A stretch of DNA of 64,000 nucleotides from Streptomyces sp. V2I9 (GCF_030817475.1 NZ_JAUSZJ010000002.1:2830001-2894000), one strand, 5' to 3'; positions 23,141 through 33,209 are shown, counted from the stretch's first letter. Program-made: numbers and translations. The notes: generated by a model not told the origin, from the sequence alone.

Positions 23141-23842
23141 TCAGATGGAGACGTGCACCGAGCGGAGGAACGCGGCCGGGTTCAGCGCCGAGCCGTAGTT
23201 CGGGGTGGTGCGGATCTCGAAGTGCAGGTGCGGGCCGCTGGAGTTGCCGGTGTTGCCGGACAGGGCGATCTTCTGGCCCGTCTTCACGTGCTGGCCGATC
23301 TTCACGTTGACCTTCGACAGGTGCGCGTACTGCGAGTACTTGCCGTTGGAGTGCTTGATCACGACGGCGTTGCCGTACGCGGGGCCGTCGCCGGCACCGT
23401 TCGGGCCGGCCTTCACGACGGTGCCGGTGTGGGCGGCCGTGACCTTGGTGCCGACCGGCACGGCGAAGTCCTGGCCGGAGTGCTTGGCGGCCCAGCGGGC
23501 GCCGCCGGTGCCGTAGCTGGCGGTCAGCGTGTACTTCTTGACCGGGGCCTTCCAGGAGGCGGCGTTCTTCTTCGCCGCCTTCTTCTTGTCCTCGGCCTTC
23601 TTCTTCGCGTCGGACGCCTTCTTCGTGACCGCGTCGGCGGCCTTGCCCTGCGCGGCGGCCTGGGCGGCGACCGCGTCGGCGGTGGTGCTCGCGGCGAGGG
23701 GGGCGGCGGCCTCGGTGCCGCCGGAGGCGAACGCCGTACCGGCACCCAGCACCACGGACGCCCCCAGGCCGGCGGCCAGGACGGCGCCACGGACGCGGAA
23801 GGCGGACGGGCGGATGGTGTGCTGGTTCGTTGCGCGCTTCAT
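23141..23842 (-). CDS. Secreted M23 (LytM-like) endopeptidase
   Basis: This 233-aa protein has a signal peptide (about 1-40: basic MKRATNQ, hydrophobic AVLAAGLGASVVLGAG, cleavage near AFA-S). An Ala/Lys coiled-coil linker (about 60-95) leads to an M23 zinc metallopeptidase domain. Metal ligands appear as HSGQDFAVPVG (His and Asp) and the C-terminal HLHFE (His). It probably cleaves peptidoglycan cross-links. A GGAGGACTT ribosome binding site precedes the ATG. I looked for the c-di-AMP (ydaO) riboswitch that controls several Streptomyces hydrolases and did not recognise it in the leader. Confidence 0.92.
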   Translation of the reverse strand: MKRATNQHTIRPSAFRVRGAVLAAGLGASVVLGAGTAFASGGTEAAAPLAASTTADAVAAQAAAQGKAADAVTKKASDAKKKAEDKKKAAKKNAASWKAPVKKYTLTASYGTGGARWAAKHSGQDFAVPVGTKVTAAHTGTVVKAGPNGAGDGPAYGNAVVIKHSNGKYSQYAHLSKVNVKIGQHVKTGQKIALSGNTGNSSGPHLHFEIRTTPNYGSALNPAAFLRSVHVSI

Positions 23843-24126
23843 ACGGGGAAGTCCTCCGAAGGTGAGTGGACCCGGCGTGCTGTCCGGGCTTGCTCAACCT
23901 TGGTAACCCGCACCCCCGCCGCTGCTCAAACACCCCATCTACGAAGAAAAGCCGTAGAAGAGGCCGCGGGAATGGGATGAGGTTGTCCCGTTATGAGGTG
24001 GTCGCGCGGGCCACGAAATCCCTCGCGCGGAGGCGGTTCGACGCCTCTTCCACGAGCCTCTTTCCGGACATTGCACCGCTAAACGTTCGTATCGGGTGAA
24101 ACCTCGAAACGGCCTGCCGGTGCGGG

Positions 24127-24246
24127 GCCGGAGGTCCCACGGCCTCTTCCGGCCCCTTCTCCTAGCCCGCGTAGTAGGCCCGTTTCGGCCTGTGCGCCTT
24201 GTCACCGCCGGTGGGACCTTGGTCCTTCCGTTTCGGGACCTCCGGC
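24127..24246. repeat. 12-bp inverted repeat upstream of NACHT cassette
   Basis: GCCGGAGGTCCC at 24127-24138 recurs as its exact reverse complement at 24235-24246, 108 bp away. The right arm covers the expected -35 box of the cassette promoter. It could be a looping operator, the two ends of a small element, or an RNA stem. Confidence 0.6.
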
Positions 24247-24264
24247 ACGCTCCTTCACTACGCT
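24236..24264 (+). promoter_or_regulatory. Promoter of Trypco2-NACHT operon
   Basis: TACGCT (24259-24264) is a good -10 box with GGACCT 17 nt upstream at the -35 position. The predicted leader is about 27 nt and contains AGGGGGA before the ATG at 24298. Confidence 0.45.
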
Positions 24265-24297
24265 GACGGGAAAGCCGCACCGCACCCAGGGGGACCC

Positions 24298-24738
24298 ATG
24301 ACGGCGGAGAACACCCATGCGCTGGACGGCATCGAGCTCGCCGATGCCGTCGCGTCCATCCGCAACCAGCTCATCGACGCGGCGACCCGCGCCACGGACC
24401 ACCCGGTCGCCTTCGCGGTCGGCGACATCCAGATGGAGTTCACCCTCGAACTGCGCCGGGAGGCGAAGGCGGGCGGCAAGGTGAAGGCATGGGTGGTGGA
24501 GGCGGGTGCGGACGCCGCCCGCACCACGGGCCGCACGCACAAGGTCGCCTTCACCCTGACCCCGCGCAACGCCGCGACGGGCGAGGCGTGGGAGGTGGGA
24601 ACCGACGACGACGGGTCCACGGCGGGATTCGGCGGCAGCGCGGCGGAGGGCGACGGCCCCACGCCGTGGTTCAACGGAAGCGCGGCGGAGGGCGACGGCC
24701 CCACGGCCGGGTTCGGTGACGGGCCCGGCCGGCCGTGA
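24298..24738 (+). CDS. Trypco2-like protein (trypsin-co-occurring domain)
   Basis: This 146-aa protein has an N-terminal domain of about 95 residues that I recognise as Trypco2-like. It has helices ELADAVASIRNQLIDAATR, then strands VAFAVGDIQMEFTLELRRE and HKVAFTLTPRN. Trypco domains are known from comparative genomics of bacterial conflict systems, where they accompany trypsin-like proteases. The tail carries two copies of GSAAEGDGPT in a 45-bp tandem repeat, followed by GFGDGPGRP. The stop overlaps the start of the protease-NACHT gene (GTGA), so the two are coupled. A role as an adaptor or protease partner is inference. Confidence 0.72.
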   Translation: MTAENTHALDGIELADAVASIRNQLIDAATRATDHPVAFAVGDIQMEFTLELRREAKAGGKVKAWVVEAGADAARTTGRTHKVAFTLTPRNAATGEAWEVGTDDDGSTAGFGGSAAEGDGPTPWFNGSAAEGDGPTAGFGDGPGRP

Positions 24739-27700
24739 AGGAGTCCACGACGGTCCCGCCCCACACCGCCCCGACCCACCCCGCAGACCGCACCGTGGTC
24801 GTCACCGGGGCCCGCCAGGGCAGCGGCGTCCTCCTCACCGACCTGCTGATCCTGACCTGCGCCCACGTGGTCAAGACCGGGTCCGTCCACGTGGCCCACC
24901 CGGACAGCCCGGACCGCACCCGCGCCACGGTCGCCTGGATCGACTACCGCCTGGACGTGGCGCTCCTCCAGGCCGTCGAACCCGTGCGGCCCGTCCCTCC
25001 CGTACGCCTCGGCGTGGTCGACACCCGCCAGGCGATACCCGGCTGCGAGATCACCGGCTTCCCGCGCGTCCAGCGCTACGGCCCCGACCGGCGGCTGGAG
25101 GCGGACCAGTACACGGCGACGGTGCTGCCCCTGGCGGGCCGGGTCCGCGAACTGCTGGTCTGCGACCTGGACGGCTCGCCCGCCGCCCACCCGGACGACG
25201 AGTCGGCGGCCCTGGCCGGGATCTCCGGCGGCCCGGTCTTCATGGGGGACGTCCTGCTGGGCGTCGCCCGGCAGGTCCCGAGGCAGCGCGAGGGGCGCCG
25301 GGTCGAATGCGTCCCGCTCGGCCCGGTCCTCGCCGCGAAGCCCTTCCGCCTCGTCTACCGACGGACCGGGGTGGACCTGCGCGAGGAACGCGTGCACGGC
25401 AGTTTCCCGAGGGATCTGCGGTACGAGGCGGAGTACGCGCAGGCGCTCGGCGTCGCGTACCGGCGCACCAAGATCTTCGGCCTCGACGAGCTGAGCCGCC
25501 ACGACTCCGAATGGGACCTGGACACGGCGTACCTCAGCCTGGAGGCACAGGCGCAGGCGCAGCCCCCGGATCCGGCTTCCAAGCTCGCCCCGCCCCTCCC
25601 CCAGCGCATCGACGACCTCCTCACCGACCGCCCGCGGGTCCTGCTGCGCGGCGAGGCCGGCGCGGGCAAGACGACGCTGCTGTGGTGGCTGGCCGCCCAT
25701 GCGTCGGCCCGCACCCTCGGCGACGCGCTGGCCCCGCTGAACGGTCTGATCCCCTTCGTCGTCCCCCTGCGCACCCTGCGGGCCCGCGGGGTGACGTTCC
25801 CGGGCCCCGCGGAGCTGCACGGCGCGGCCGGGCTGGTGGTCGACGCGGCCCCGGATGGCTGGGCGGGCCGGGTCCTGGAGTCCGGGCGGGCGCTGCTGCT
25901 CGTGGACGGCCTGGACGAGGTGCCGCCGGAGGACCGCGAGCAGGCGCACACCTGGCTCTCGCAGTTGCTGGCCCGCTATCCGGGCACCCGGTGCATCGCC
26001 ACCGTACGCCCGCTCGCCGTCGAGGCGGACTGGCTGCGCTCCGAGGACTTCGCGGAACTGCGGCTGCTGCCGATGCGGAACGCGGACATCCAGACGTTCG
26101 TGGCCTGCTGGCACCGGGCCGCCCGGCCCACCGAGCAGGACGACGCCGAACGGCTGGACGAACTGGAGCGGGACCTCTCCCGCCAGTTCGAGCAGAACCC
26201 CGCGCTCCGTGACCTGGCCCGTACGCCGCTGCTCTGCGCGGTGATCTGCGCCCTGCACCGCCAACGCGACGGCTTCCTCCCGGAGACCCGGTGGAAGCTG
26301 TACCGCTCGGCCCTGGAGATGCTGCTCGGCAACCGCGACCGGCGCCGCCGGATCGGGGGCCCCGAGGGCATCGACCTGGACGTCGAGGACGCCACCCAGC
26401 TCCTCCAGAGGATCGCCGTCTGGCTGGTCCGGGAGGGCCAGTCGGAGTTCACCCGCGACCAGGCGCTGCGCCAGCTCGGCCGCGCGCTGACGGGAATGGA
26501 CCGGGTGAGCGCCCAGGGGCTGCCCGAGCAGATCCTCACCCACCTGCTCAACCGCAGCGGCCTGCTCCAGGAACACGGCGACGACGTCTACCAGTTCATC
26601 CACCGCACCTTCCAGGACTACCTGGCCGCCAAGGAACTCGTCGAGGACGACCACCTGGGCGAACTGCTCCGGCACGCGGACGAGGAGACCTGGCAGGACG
26701 TGATCCTGCTGGCGGCGGGGCACTGCGGACGCCGCCAACTGGCGCTGCTCATCGAGGGGTTGCTGGACGCGGGCGAGCGGCACGGGAAGAAGTCGACCCA
26801 CCGCACCGACCTGCATGTCCTGGCCGCTCTGTGCGCCCAGTACGCCTCCTGGCTGGACGGCACGGTGCGGGAGCGGGTCCGCACCTCCCTCGCCGGCCTG
26901 CTTCCCCCCATGGGCAGCGTCCAGGTGGGCTCACTGGCCCGACTGGGCGCGGCAGTGCTCGGCCTCCTGCCCCGACCGGACACCATGGCGACGGAGCACC
27001 CGTCCGCCGAACACGTGGCCGACCTGATCACCGCGGTCGGAGGGAGGGAGGCCGTCCCTCATGCCCGGGCCTGGCTCCTCGCCCACCCCGGCCTGATCAG
27101 GTCGTTCGTCTACGACTGGCAGAACTTCCCTGCGGAGGAGTACGCCACCCAGGTCCTCGCGCACTGCGACCCCTCCTCGGTCCTGTGGATGATCAGCGAC
27201 CGCGACCGGCTCAGGGCCCTGCGCCACATCCCCCTGCTCGAAGACGTCTCCCTGAGTACGGATCTGCCCGAGCGGGAGATCGCAGAGGCCCTGGAGAAGA
27301 CCCCGCAGCTCCAGAACCTCTTCATCCGGGGCAATCGGCTCCTCACCGACCTCTCCTGCCTGCGCCCCGCACGCGCCTCGCTGAAGATGCTGTCCCTGGA
27401 CGAGTGCCCGGACGTACGGGACCTGGGGCCGCTGAAGGACTTCACCACCCTGGGGGCCCTCTTCCTGGACGCCGCCGGGCTGTCCTCCTCCCTGGGGACC
27501 GTCGGCGACCTCCCCGACAGCCTGGACTTCCTGTGGCTGGAGAACCTGACGCTGGACCGGCTCAGCGACATCTCCCCCCATACCGGTCTCACCCAGCTGC
27601 TGCTGGACAGCCGGTGTCCCCTCACCCTGGACGGGCTGGGCGCCTGGCGGTCCCTGAAGAGGCTGGAGGTCTTCGAGCTCGGCGACTTCGATGCCGCGCT

Positions 27701-28031
27701 CGGTGAGGTGCGCGCCCACGCGGGGATCACCGCTCTCGCGTTCGGCGCGTTTCCCTGGCGCGCCGATTTCAGCGGCACGCCGGCGGTCCCGTCCGTCGAG
27801 GACCTGACGGTGCAACCGCCCGAGGACGGCCGGAGCCCGGCTCTGCTGCGCGATCTCTTTCCGCAGGTGGAACGCCTGGTCATCAGGGCCGCCGCCGGCC
27901 ACGGGGCACTGGACCTCTCGCCGCTCCACGACTGGGCCGGGATCACGGTGACGGTCCACAAGGACGAGCGGTTCCTGCTCACCGGGGCGGAGGAACTGGG
28001 CGACCGGCTCACGGTCCTGCCCCTGACGTGA
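24735..28031 (+). CDS. Trypsin-NACHT-leucine-rich NLR-like protein
   Basis: This 1098-aa protein begins with a trypsin-fold protease domain with an apparently intact triad: His44 (LTCAHVV), Asp74 (YRLDVALLQ) and Ser164 (GISGGPVF). A NACHT NTPase follows, with Walker A GEAGAGKTT (306-314) and Walker B LLLVDGLDE (387-395). Helical and winged segments lead to FIHRTFQDYLAAKEL near residue 625. Residues about 830-1050 are leucine-rich repeat-like (LKMLSLDECPDVRDLGPLKD). There is no signal peptide, so the protease is cytosolic. By analogy with bacterial NACHT defence proteins, the repeats may sense a trigger and release the protease; that is inference. Confidence 0.88.
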   Translation: MKESTTVPPHTAPTHPADRTVVVTGARQGSGVLLTDLLILTCAHVVKTGSVHVAHPDSPDRTRATVAWIDYRLDVALLQAVEPVRPVPPVRLGVVDTRQAIPGCEITGFPRVQRYGPDRRLEADQYTATVLPLAGRVRELLVCDLDGSPAAHPDDESAALAGISGGPVFMGDVLLGVARQVPRQREGRRVECVPLGPVLAAKPFRLVYRRTGVDLREERVHGSFPRDLRYEAEYAQALGVAYRRTKIFGLDELSRHDSEWDLDTAYLSLEAQAQAQPPDPASKLAPPLPQRIDDLLTDRPRVLLRGEAGAGKTTLLWWLAAHASARTLGDALAPLNGLIPFVVPLRTLRARGVTFPGPAELHGAAGLVVDAAPDGWAGRVLESGRALLLVDGLDEVPPEDREQAHTWLSQLLARYPGTRCIATVRPLAVEADWLRSEDFAELRLLPMRNADIQTFVACWHRAARPTEQDDAERLDELERDLSRQFEQNPALRDLARTPLLCAVICALHRQRDGFLPETRWKLYRSALEMLLGNRDRRRRIGGPEGIDLDVEDATQLLQRIAVWLVREGQSEFTRDQALRQLGRALTGMDRVSAQGLPEQILTHLLNRSGLLQEHGDDVYQFIHRTFQDYLAAKELVEDDHLGELLRHADEETWQDVILLAAGHCGRRQLALLIEGLLDAGERHGKKSTHRTDLHVLAALCAQYASWLDGTVRERVRTSLAGLLPPMGSVQVGSLARLGAAVLGLLPRPDTMATEHPSAEHVADLITAVGGREAVPHARAWLLAHPGLIRSFVYDWQNFPAEEYATQVLAHCDPSSVLWMISDRDRLRALRHIPLLEDVSLSTDLPEREIAEALEKTPQLQNLFIRGNRLLTDLSCLRPARASLKMLSLDECPDVRDLGPLKDFTTLGALFLDAAGLSSSLGTVGDLPDSLDFLWLENLTLDRLSDISPHTGLTQLLLDSRCPLTLDGLGAWRSLKRLEVFELGDFDAALGEVRAHAGITALAFGAFPWRADFSGTPAVPSVEDLTVQPPEDGRSPALLRDLFPQVERLVIRAAAGHGALDLSPLHDWAGITVTVHKDERFLLTGAEELGDRLTVLPLT

Positions 28032-28041
28032 GCACAGGAAA

Positions 28042-28087
28042 AGGGGCTGCCCCGGACCGGTACGGATACCGGTCCGGGGCAGCCCCT
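28042..28087. terminator. Strong bidirectional terminator
   Basis: A perfect 21-bp stem (28042-28062 with 28067-28087) with a CGGA loop lies between the convergent NACHT and clpC genes. It begins 11 nt after the NACHT stop and is likely to insulate the accessory cassette from clpC. Confidence 0.85.
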
Positions 28088-28108
28088 CAGCTGTGCGCTA
28101 CGGGCGCG

Positions 28109-30637
<2,529 letters not shown>

Positions 30638-30698
30638 CGTTAATCGCTCCTCAGAGCGGTCGGTCAGTGAGGGGTCGGTCCCCTCCCAGTCCTTCCGC

Positions 30699-30727
30699 AT
30701 GCTAGTCCCGCAGGACGGGACAGCTCA
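30699..30727 (-). promoter_or_regulatory. Proximal clpC promoter with spacer palindrome
   Basis: On the minus strand TGAGCT (30727-30722) and TAGCAT (30704-30699) are 17 nt apart. The 17-nt spacer is filled exactly by the palindrome GTCCCG-N5-CGGGAC. Transcription would start about 60 nt before the ATG. Confidence 0.45.
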
Positions 30728-30841
30728 TTCCAACTGCCGACATCCGTCCGGATCACCCCCGCACCGGCGGGGATTCTTACTGCCGAACAGCTGACAACTG
30801 CTCCAACCCGATGGTGCGAGACGATGTTCCCGCAGGCCAGG

Positions 30842-30876
30842 CAGATACCCCTTTCGCCAGTACGCCGATGGCGAAC
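30842..30876 (-). promoter_or_regulatory. Distal clpC promoter with ClgR-type box
   Basis: GTTCGC-CATCG-GCG (30876-30863, minus strand) matches the GTTCGC-N5-GCG motif I recall for ClgR, activator of clp genes in Streptomyces. TATCTG (30847-30842) lies 17 nt from CATCGG, so the box covers the -35 of this promoter. Confidence 0.6.
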
Positions 30877-31108
30877 GTGAGACGTCTCGGCCGGCGTGTC
30901 GCCCCTTCCCACTAGGAAAGTCTTACCCGCAATCACTGACAGTCCATGCGGCGCGACCCGGTTCCCTCAGCTACGGGCGAACATCCTTGCGCTGCCGCAC
31001 ACCCCCGAGCGCCCCCGCGAGCGGCACGGAACGTCACGATCGTCGAACCCTGAGTAACGCCGGAGGGGTTCCGCGTAACCACGACGGCGGTTCGGCGGTT
31101 CACGGGAC

Positions 31109-31711
31109 ATGAATTCCGCCGTCCCGCAGCCCCGTTCGTCGCCCGATGCCGGTCCGGTCCCCGCCGACGCCGCACTCGCCCTGCGATACGCGAGCGAGCT
31201 GGGCTGGGCCACCGCGGGACGCGCTCCGCTGTGCCTGCTCACGGGGGTGGACTTCGATGTGCTGGAACTGCCCGCCGAGGCGGGTCACGCCGTACTGCGG
31301 CGCGGGGTGCGCACCGGCCCCGTGCTGCTGTCCGGGGGCCGGGTGGGGCTGCTGGTCGCCGCGGGCGGCGCCGATGAGCTGCCGGGACTGCTCGACTGGC
31401 TGGAGTGGGGCCCTCTCGCACCGGACCTGACCGCCGTGGGGGCGGGCGGCCGGGTCGCGGCCCCGCCTCTTCCGGGCGCTTCCGGGGACTCGCCGGGGGC
31501 CGCTGCGTGGCTGCGGCCCCCAGAGCCGAGGCGTGTGCCCGAGCCGGCGCTGCCGGCCCTCGCCGGCTTCGGGAGCGGTGGGGGAGACGCCCCCGATCTC
31601 GTACGCCTGGTGGACGCGGCGGCTACCGAATGCCATCGGGTCCGGTTGTCACGCGCCCGTTCCGGGCCACTGACAAGGGATTCGGCGGATCAGCCGTTGG
31701 CCTTCTCGTAA
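31109..31711 (+). CDS. Prim-pol N-terminal-like protein
   Basis: This 200-aa protein resembles the N-terminal domain of actinobacterial bifunctional DNA primase/polymerase proteins. It shows ALRYASELGWATAGR, a DFDVLELPAEAG segment, GPVLLSGGRVGLLVAAGG and LLDWLEWG, then a Pro-rich WLRPPEPRRVPEP stretch. No helicase part is present, and I could not confirm catalytic acidic residues beyond DFD. It may be a degenerate or regulatory relative. Its last 22 bp overlap the 3' end of lsr2 on the opposite strand. Upstream DNA is shared with clpC regulation. Confidence 0.6.
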   Translation: MNSAVPQPRSSPDAGPVPADAALALRYASELGWATAGRAPLCLLTGVDFDVLELPAEAGHAVLRRGVRTGPVLLSGGRVGLLVAAGGADELPGLLDWLEWGPLAPDLTAVGAGGRVAAPPLPGASGDSPGAAAWLRPPEPRRVPEPALPALAGFGSGGGDAPDLVRLVDAAATECHRVRLSRARSGPLTRDSADQPLAFS

Positions 31712-32025
31712 GCCTCACGGATCTCGGCGGGGACGCGGCCGCGGTCATTCACGTTGTGGCCGTTCTCGCGGGCCCACCGGCGGATTTCCGCGGTGTCCTT
31801 GTTACCGCCGGACACGGCACGGCCCTTGCCACGCCCCGTGGCAGCGCGGCCGCCGGTGCGGCGCCCGCCCTTGGTGTAGGGCTCGAGAAGGCTACGGAGC
31901 TTGTCCGCGTTGGCCGTGGTGAGGTCGATCTCGTACGTCTTGCCGTCAAGGGCGAACGTGACCGTCTCATCGGCCTCGACACCGTCGAGGTCATCGACAA
32001 GAAGGACCTGAACCTTCTGTGCCAC
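31690..32025 (-). CDS. lsr2: Nucleoid-associated silencing protein Lsr2
   Basis: This 111-aa H-NS-like protein coats AT-rich DNA and silences transferred and specialised-metabolite genes. It has an N-terminal dimerisation domain (AQKVQVLLVDDLDG, DETVTFALDGKTYEIDLT), a basic linker (GGRRTGGRAATGRGKGR) and a C-terminal DNA-binding domain with the AT-hook-like DRGRVP. GTG at 32025 is preferred: the alternative ATG at 32040 begins the sequence ATGAAAGGAA, which contains the ribosome binding site. An AT-rich leader precedes it. Confidence 0.95.
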   Translation of the reverse strand: MAQKVQVLLVDDLDGVEADETVTFALDGKTYEIDLTTANADKLRSLLEPYTKGGRRTGGRAATGRGKGRAVSGGNKDTAEIRRWARENGHNVNDRGRVPAEIREAYEKANG

Positions 32026-32167
32026 GGGATTTCCTTTCATCGGAAATGGAGTACGCGGAAAGGAAACCGCTTTTCTCTCGAAAACACAAACCCTCGGGAG
32101 AGGTTCAGCAGACCGAGAGGACAGGAAACGTACGCGATTCGGACATAGGGTTGCAGGTCCTTCCGCA
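32026..32167 (-). promoter_or_regulatory. AT-rich lsr2 upstream region
   Basis: This stretch is clearly less GC-rich than the rest of the window. It contains TTTTC-GAGA-GAAAA and a GCGG-N8-CCGC hairpin on the minus strand. Lsr2 prefers such DNA, so autoregulation is plausible. No unambiguous -10 box was fixed. Confidence 0.4.
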
Positions 32168-32737
32168 TCACAGGTGCAGAAGCATCCGGCTGTTGCCCAA
32201 GGTGTTCGGCTTCACTCGTTCGAGACCGAGGAACTCCGCGACGCCCTCGTCGTAGGAACGCAGCAGCTCGCTGTAGACATCGGTGTCGACGGGCGCCTCT
32301 CCGATCTCCACGAAGCCGTGCTTCGCGAAGAAGTCGACTTCGAAGGTGAGGCAGAAGACCCGGCGGACGCCGAGCCAACGGGCGGTCCGCAAGAGCTTGT
32401 CCAGTACCCGGTGTCCGACCCCGGCGCCCTTGATCCGGGGGTCCACGGCGAGGGTCCGGACTTCCGCCAGGTCTTCCCACATCACATGAAGTGCGCCGCA
32501 GCCGATGACTGTCGCGTCCTCGTCGCGTTCCGCGACCCAGAACTCCTGGATGTCCTCGTAAAGGGTGACGGTCGCTTTGTCGAGCAGGATGCCGCTGGAC
32601 ACGTACCCGTCGAGGAGTGCGCGTACGGATGCGACATCACTCGTCCTGGCCCGCCTCACGGTGATGGCGGGCATATTTACCGACGGGTCGGTATGGAGTT
32701 CGGTATCCGGATCGTTTTGCGGCTGCTCTGAGGACAT
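32168..32737 (-). CDS. GNAT amino-acid N-acetyltransferase
   Basis: This 189-aa GNAT protein has the acetyl-CoA pyrophosphate loop VDPRIKGAGVGHRVLDKLL and the segment VFCLTFEVDFFAKHGFVEI, as in short N-acetylglutamate synthase-type enzymes. It may supply N-acetylglutamate for arginine synthesis, but the acceptor is not proven by sequence. ATG at 32737 is chosen because TAGCGT ends 6 nt before it (leaderless). An internal ATG at 32674 is the alternative and would remove a 21-residue polar tail. The promoter lies within the 3' end of the BlaI-type gene. Confidence 0.82.
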   Translation of the reverse strand: MSSEQPQNDPDTELHTDPSVNMPAITVRRARTSDVASVRALLDGYVSSGILLDKATVTLYEDIQEFWVAERDEDATVIGCGALHVMWEDLAEVRTLAVDPRIKGAGVGHRVLDKLLRTARWLGVRRVFCLTFEVDFFAKHGFVEIGEAPVDTDVYSELLRSYDEGVAEFLGLERVKPNTLGNSRMLLHL

Positions 32738-32743
32738 GCCCCG

Positions 32744-32749
32744 ACGCTA
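32744..32749 (-). promoter_or_regulatory. -10 box for leaderless GNAT transcript
   Basis: TAGCGT (32749-32744, minus strand) ends 6 nt before the ATG at 32737 and overlaps the stop of the BlaI-type gene. Confidence 0.5.
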
Positions 32750-33205
32750 TCGCCTGCCCCGCCGGGCCGTGCCATCGGCCGGGTCGCCGCCCTCGGCTGG
32801 CCCGGCGGCCGGTTCCACGGGGTCGCCGGGGGCGATTTCGGTGAGTTCGGGGGAAACCATGCGGACGGCGTCACGGAGCGCTTCGCGCTGCTCGGGCGAC
32901 ATCATGCCGAAGAACGCGACAAGCGCCGCGGCGGGGTTGTCGCTGCGTGACCAGGCTTCGTTCATCAGTGCGGCCGAGTAGGCGGCCCTGGTGGAGACGG
33001 CCGTATATCGATAGGCGCGGCCGTCGACTTCCCTGCGCACCCAGCCCTTCTGATGGAGATTGTCCATTACCGTCATCACGGTCGTGTAGGCGATGGACCG
33101 TTCCTGCTGAAGGTCCTCAAGGACTTCCCGCACCGTGACCGGTCGGTTCCATTGCCAGACGCGCGTCATCACGGCGTCTTCGAGGTCTCCCAATTGGCGG
33201 GGCAC
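32747..33205 (-). CDS. BlaI/MecI/CopY-family repressor
   Basis: This 152-aa protein has the BlaI-type winged helix (residues 1-80): LGDLEDAVMTRVWQWNRPVTVREVLEDL and YTTVMTVMDNLHQKGWVRRE. A helical dimerisation region (about 95-125, MMSPEQREALRDAV) and a disordered Pro/Gly/Arg tail follow. No BlaR1-type protease receptor gene is adjacent, so the signal is unknown. The GTG at 33205 is 6 nt after TAAAGT, which sits inside the short inverted repeat CACT-AA-AGTG, a possible autoregulatory operator. Confidence 0.9.
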   Translation of the reverse strand: MPRQLGDLEDAVMTRVWQWNRPVTVREVLEDLQQERSIAYTTVMTVMDNLHQKGWVRREVDGRAYRYTAVSTRAAYSAALMNEAWSRSDNPAAALVAFFGMMSPEQREALRDAVRMVSPELTEIAPGDPVEPAAGPAEGGDPADGTARRGRR

Positions 33206-33209
33206 GAGT

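Larger units (their letters stand above)
23843..24297. other. 455-nt divergent intergenic region
   Basis: No coding frame is convincing here. Composition is less GC-rich than its neighbours. The half near the M23 gene contains the palindromic GGTAACC and a hairpin CCCGG-N8-CCGGG (minus strand) in the peptidase leader. The other half carries a 12-bp inverted repeat and the promoter of the NACHT cassette, listed separately. Confidence 0.6.
30638..31108. other. 471-nt clpC upstream region
   Basis: This gap holds the regulatory sites of clpC listed separately and no convincing gene. A 90-codon frame at 30664-30936 on the minus strand lacks Streptomyces codon bias. The region also holds the start region of the prim-pol-like gene on the other strand. 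Confidence 0.6.

Noticed and set aside
24080..24105. SigE-type promoter for the M23 gene (GAAC ... GTCC on the minus strand)
   Set aside because: The spacing between GAAC and GTC is only 15 nt, about 3 nt short of the usual ECF spacing.
23843..24297. c-di-AMP (ydaO) riboswitch in the M23 peptidase leader
   Set aside because: Looked for because disA is nearby and such riboswitches control Streptomyces hydrolases, but the conserved motif stretches were not recognised in this strand.
30664..30936. 90-codon frame in the clpC upstream region
   Set aside because: Its codon use lacks the strong third-position G/C bias of real genes here and it overlaps predicted promoter sites.
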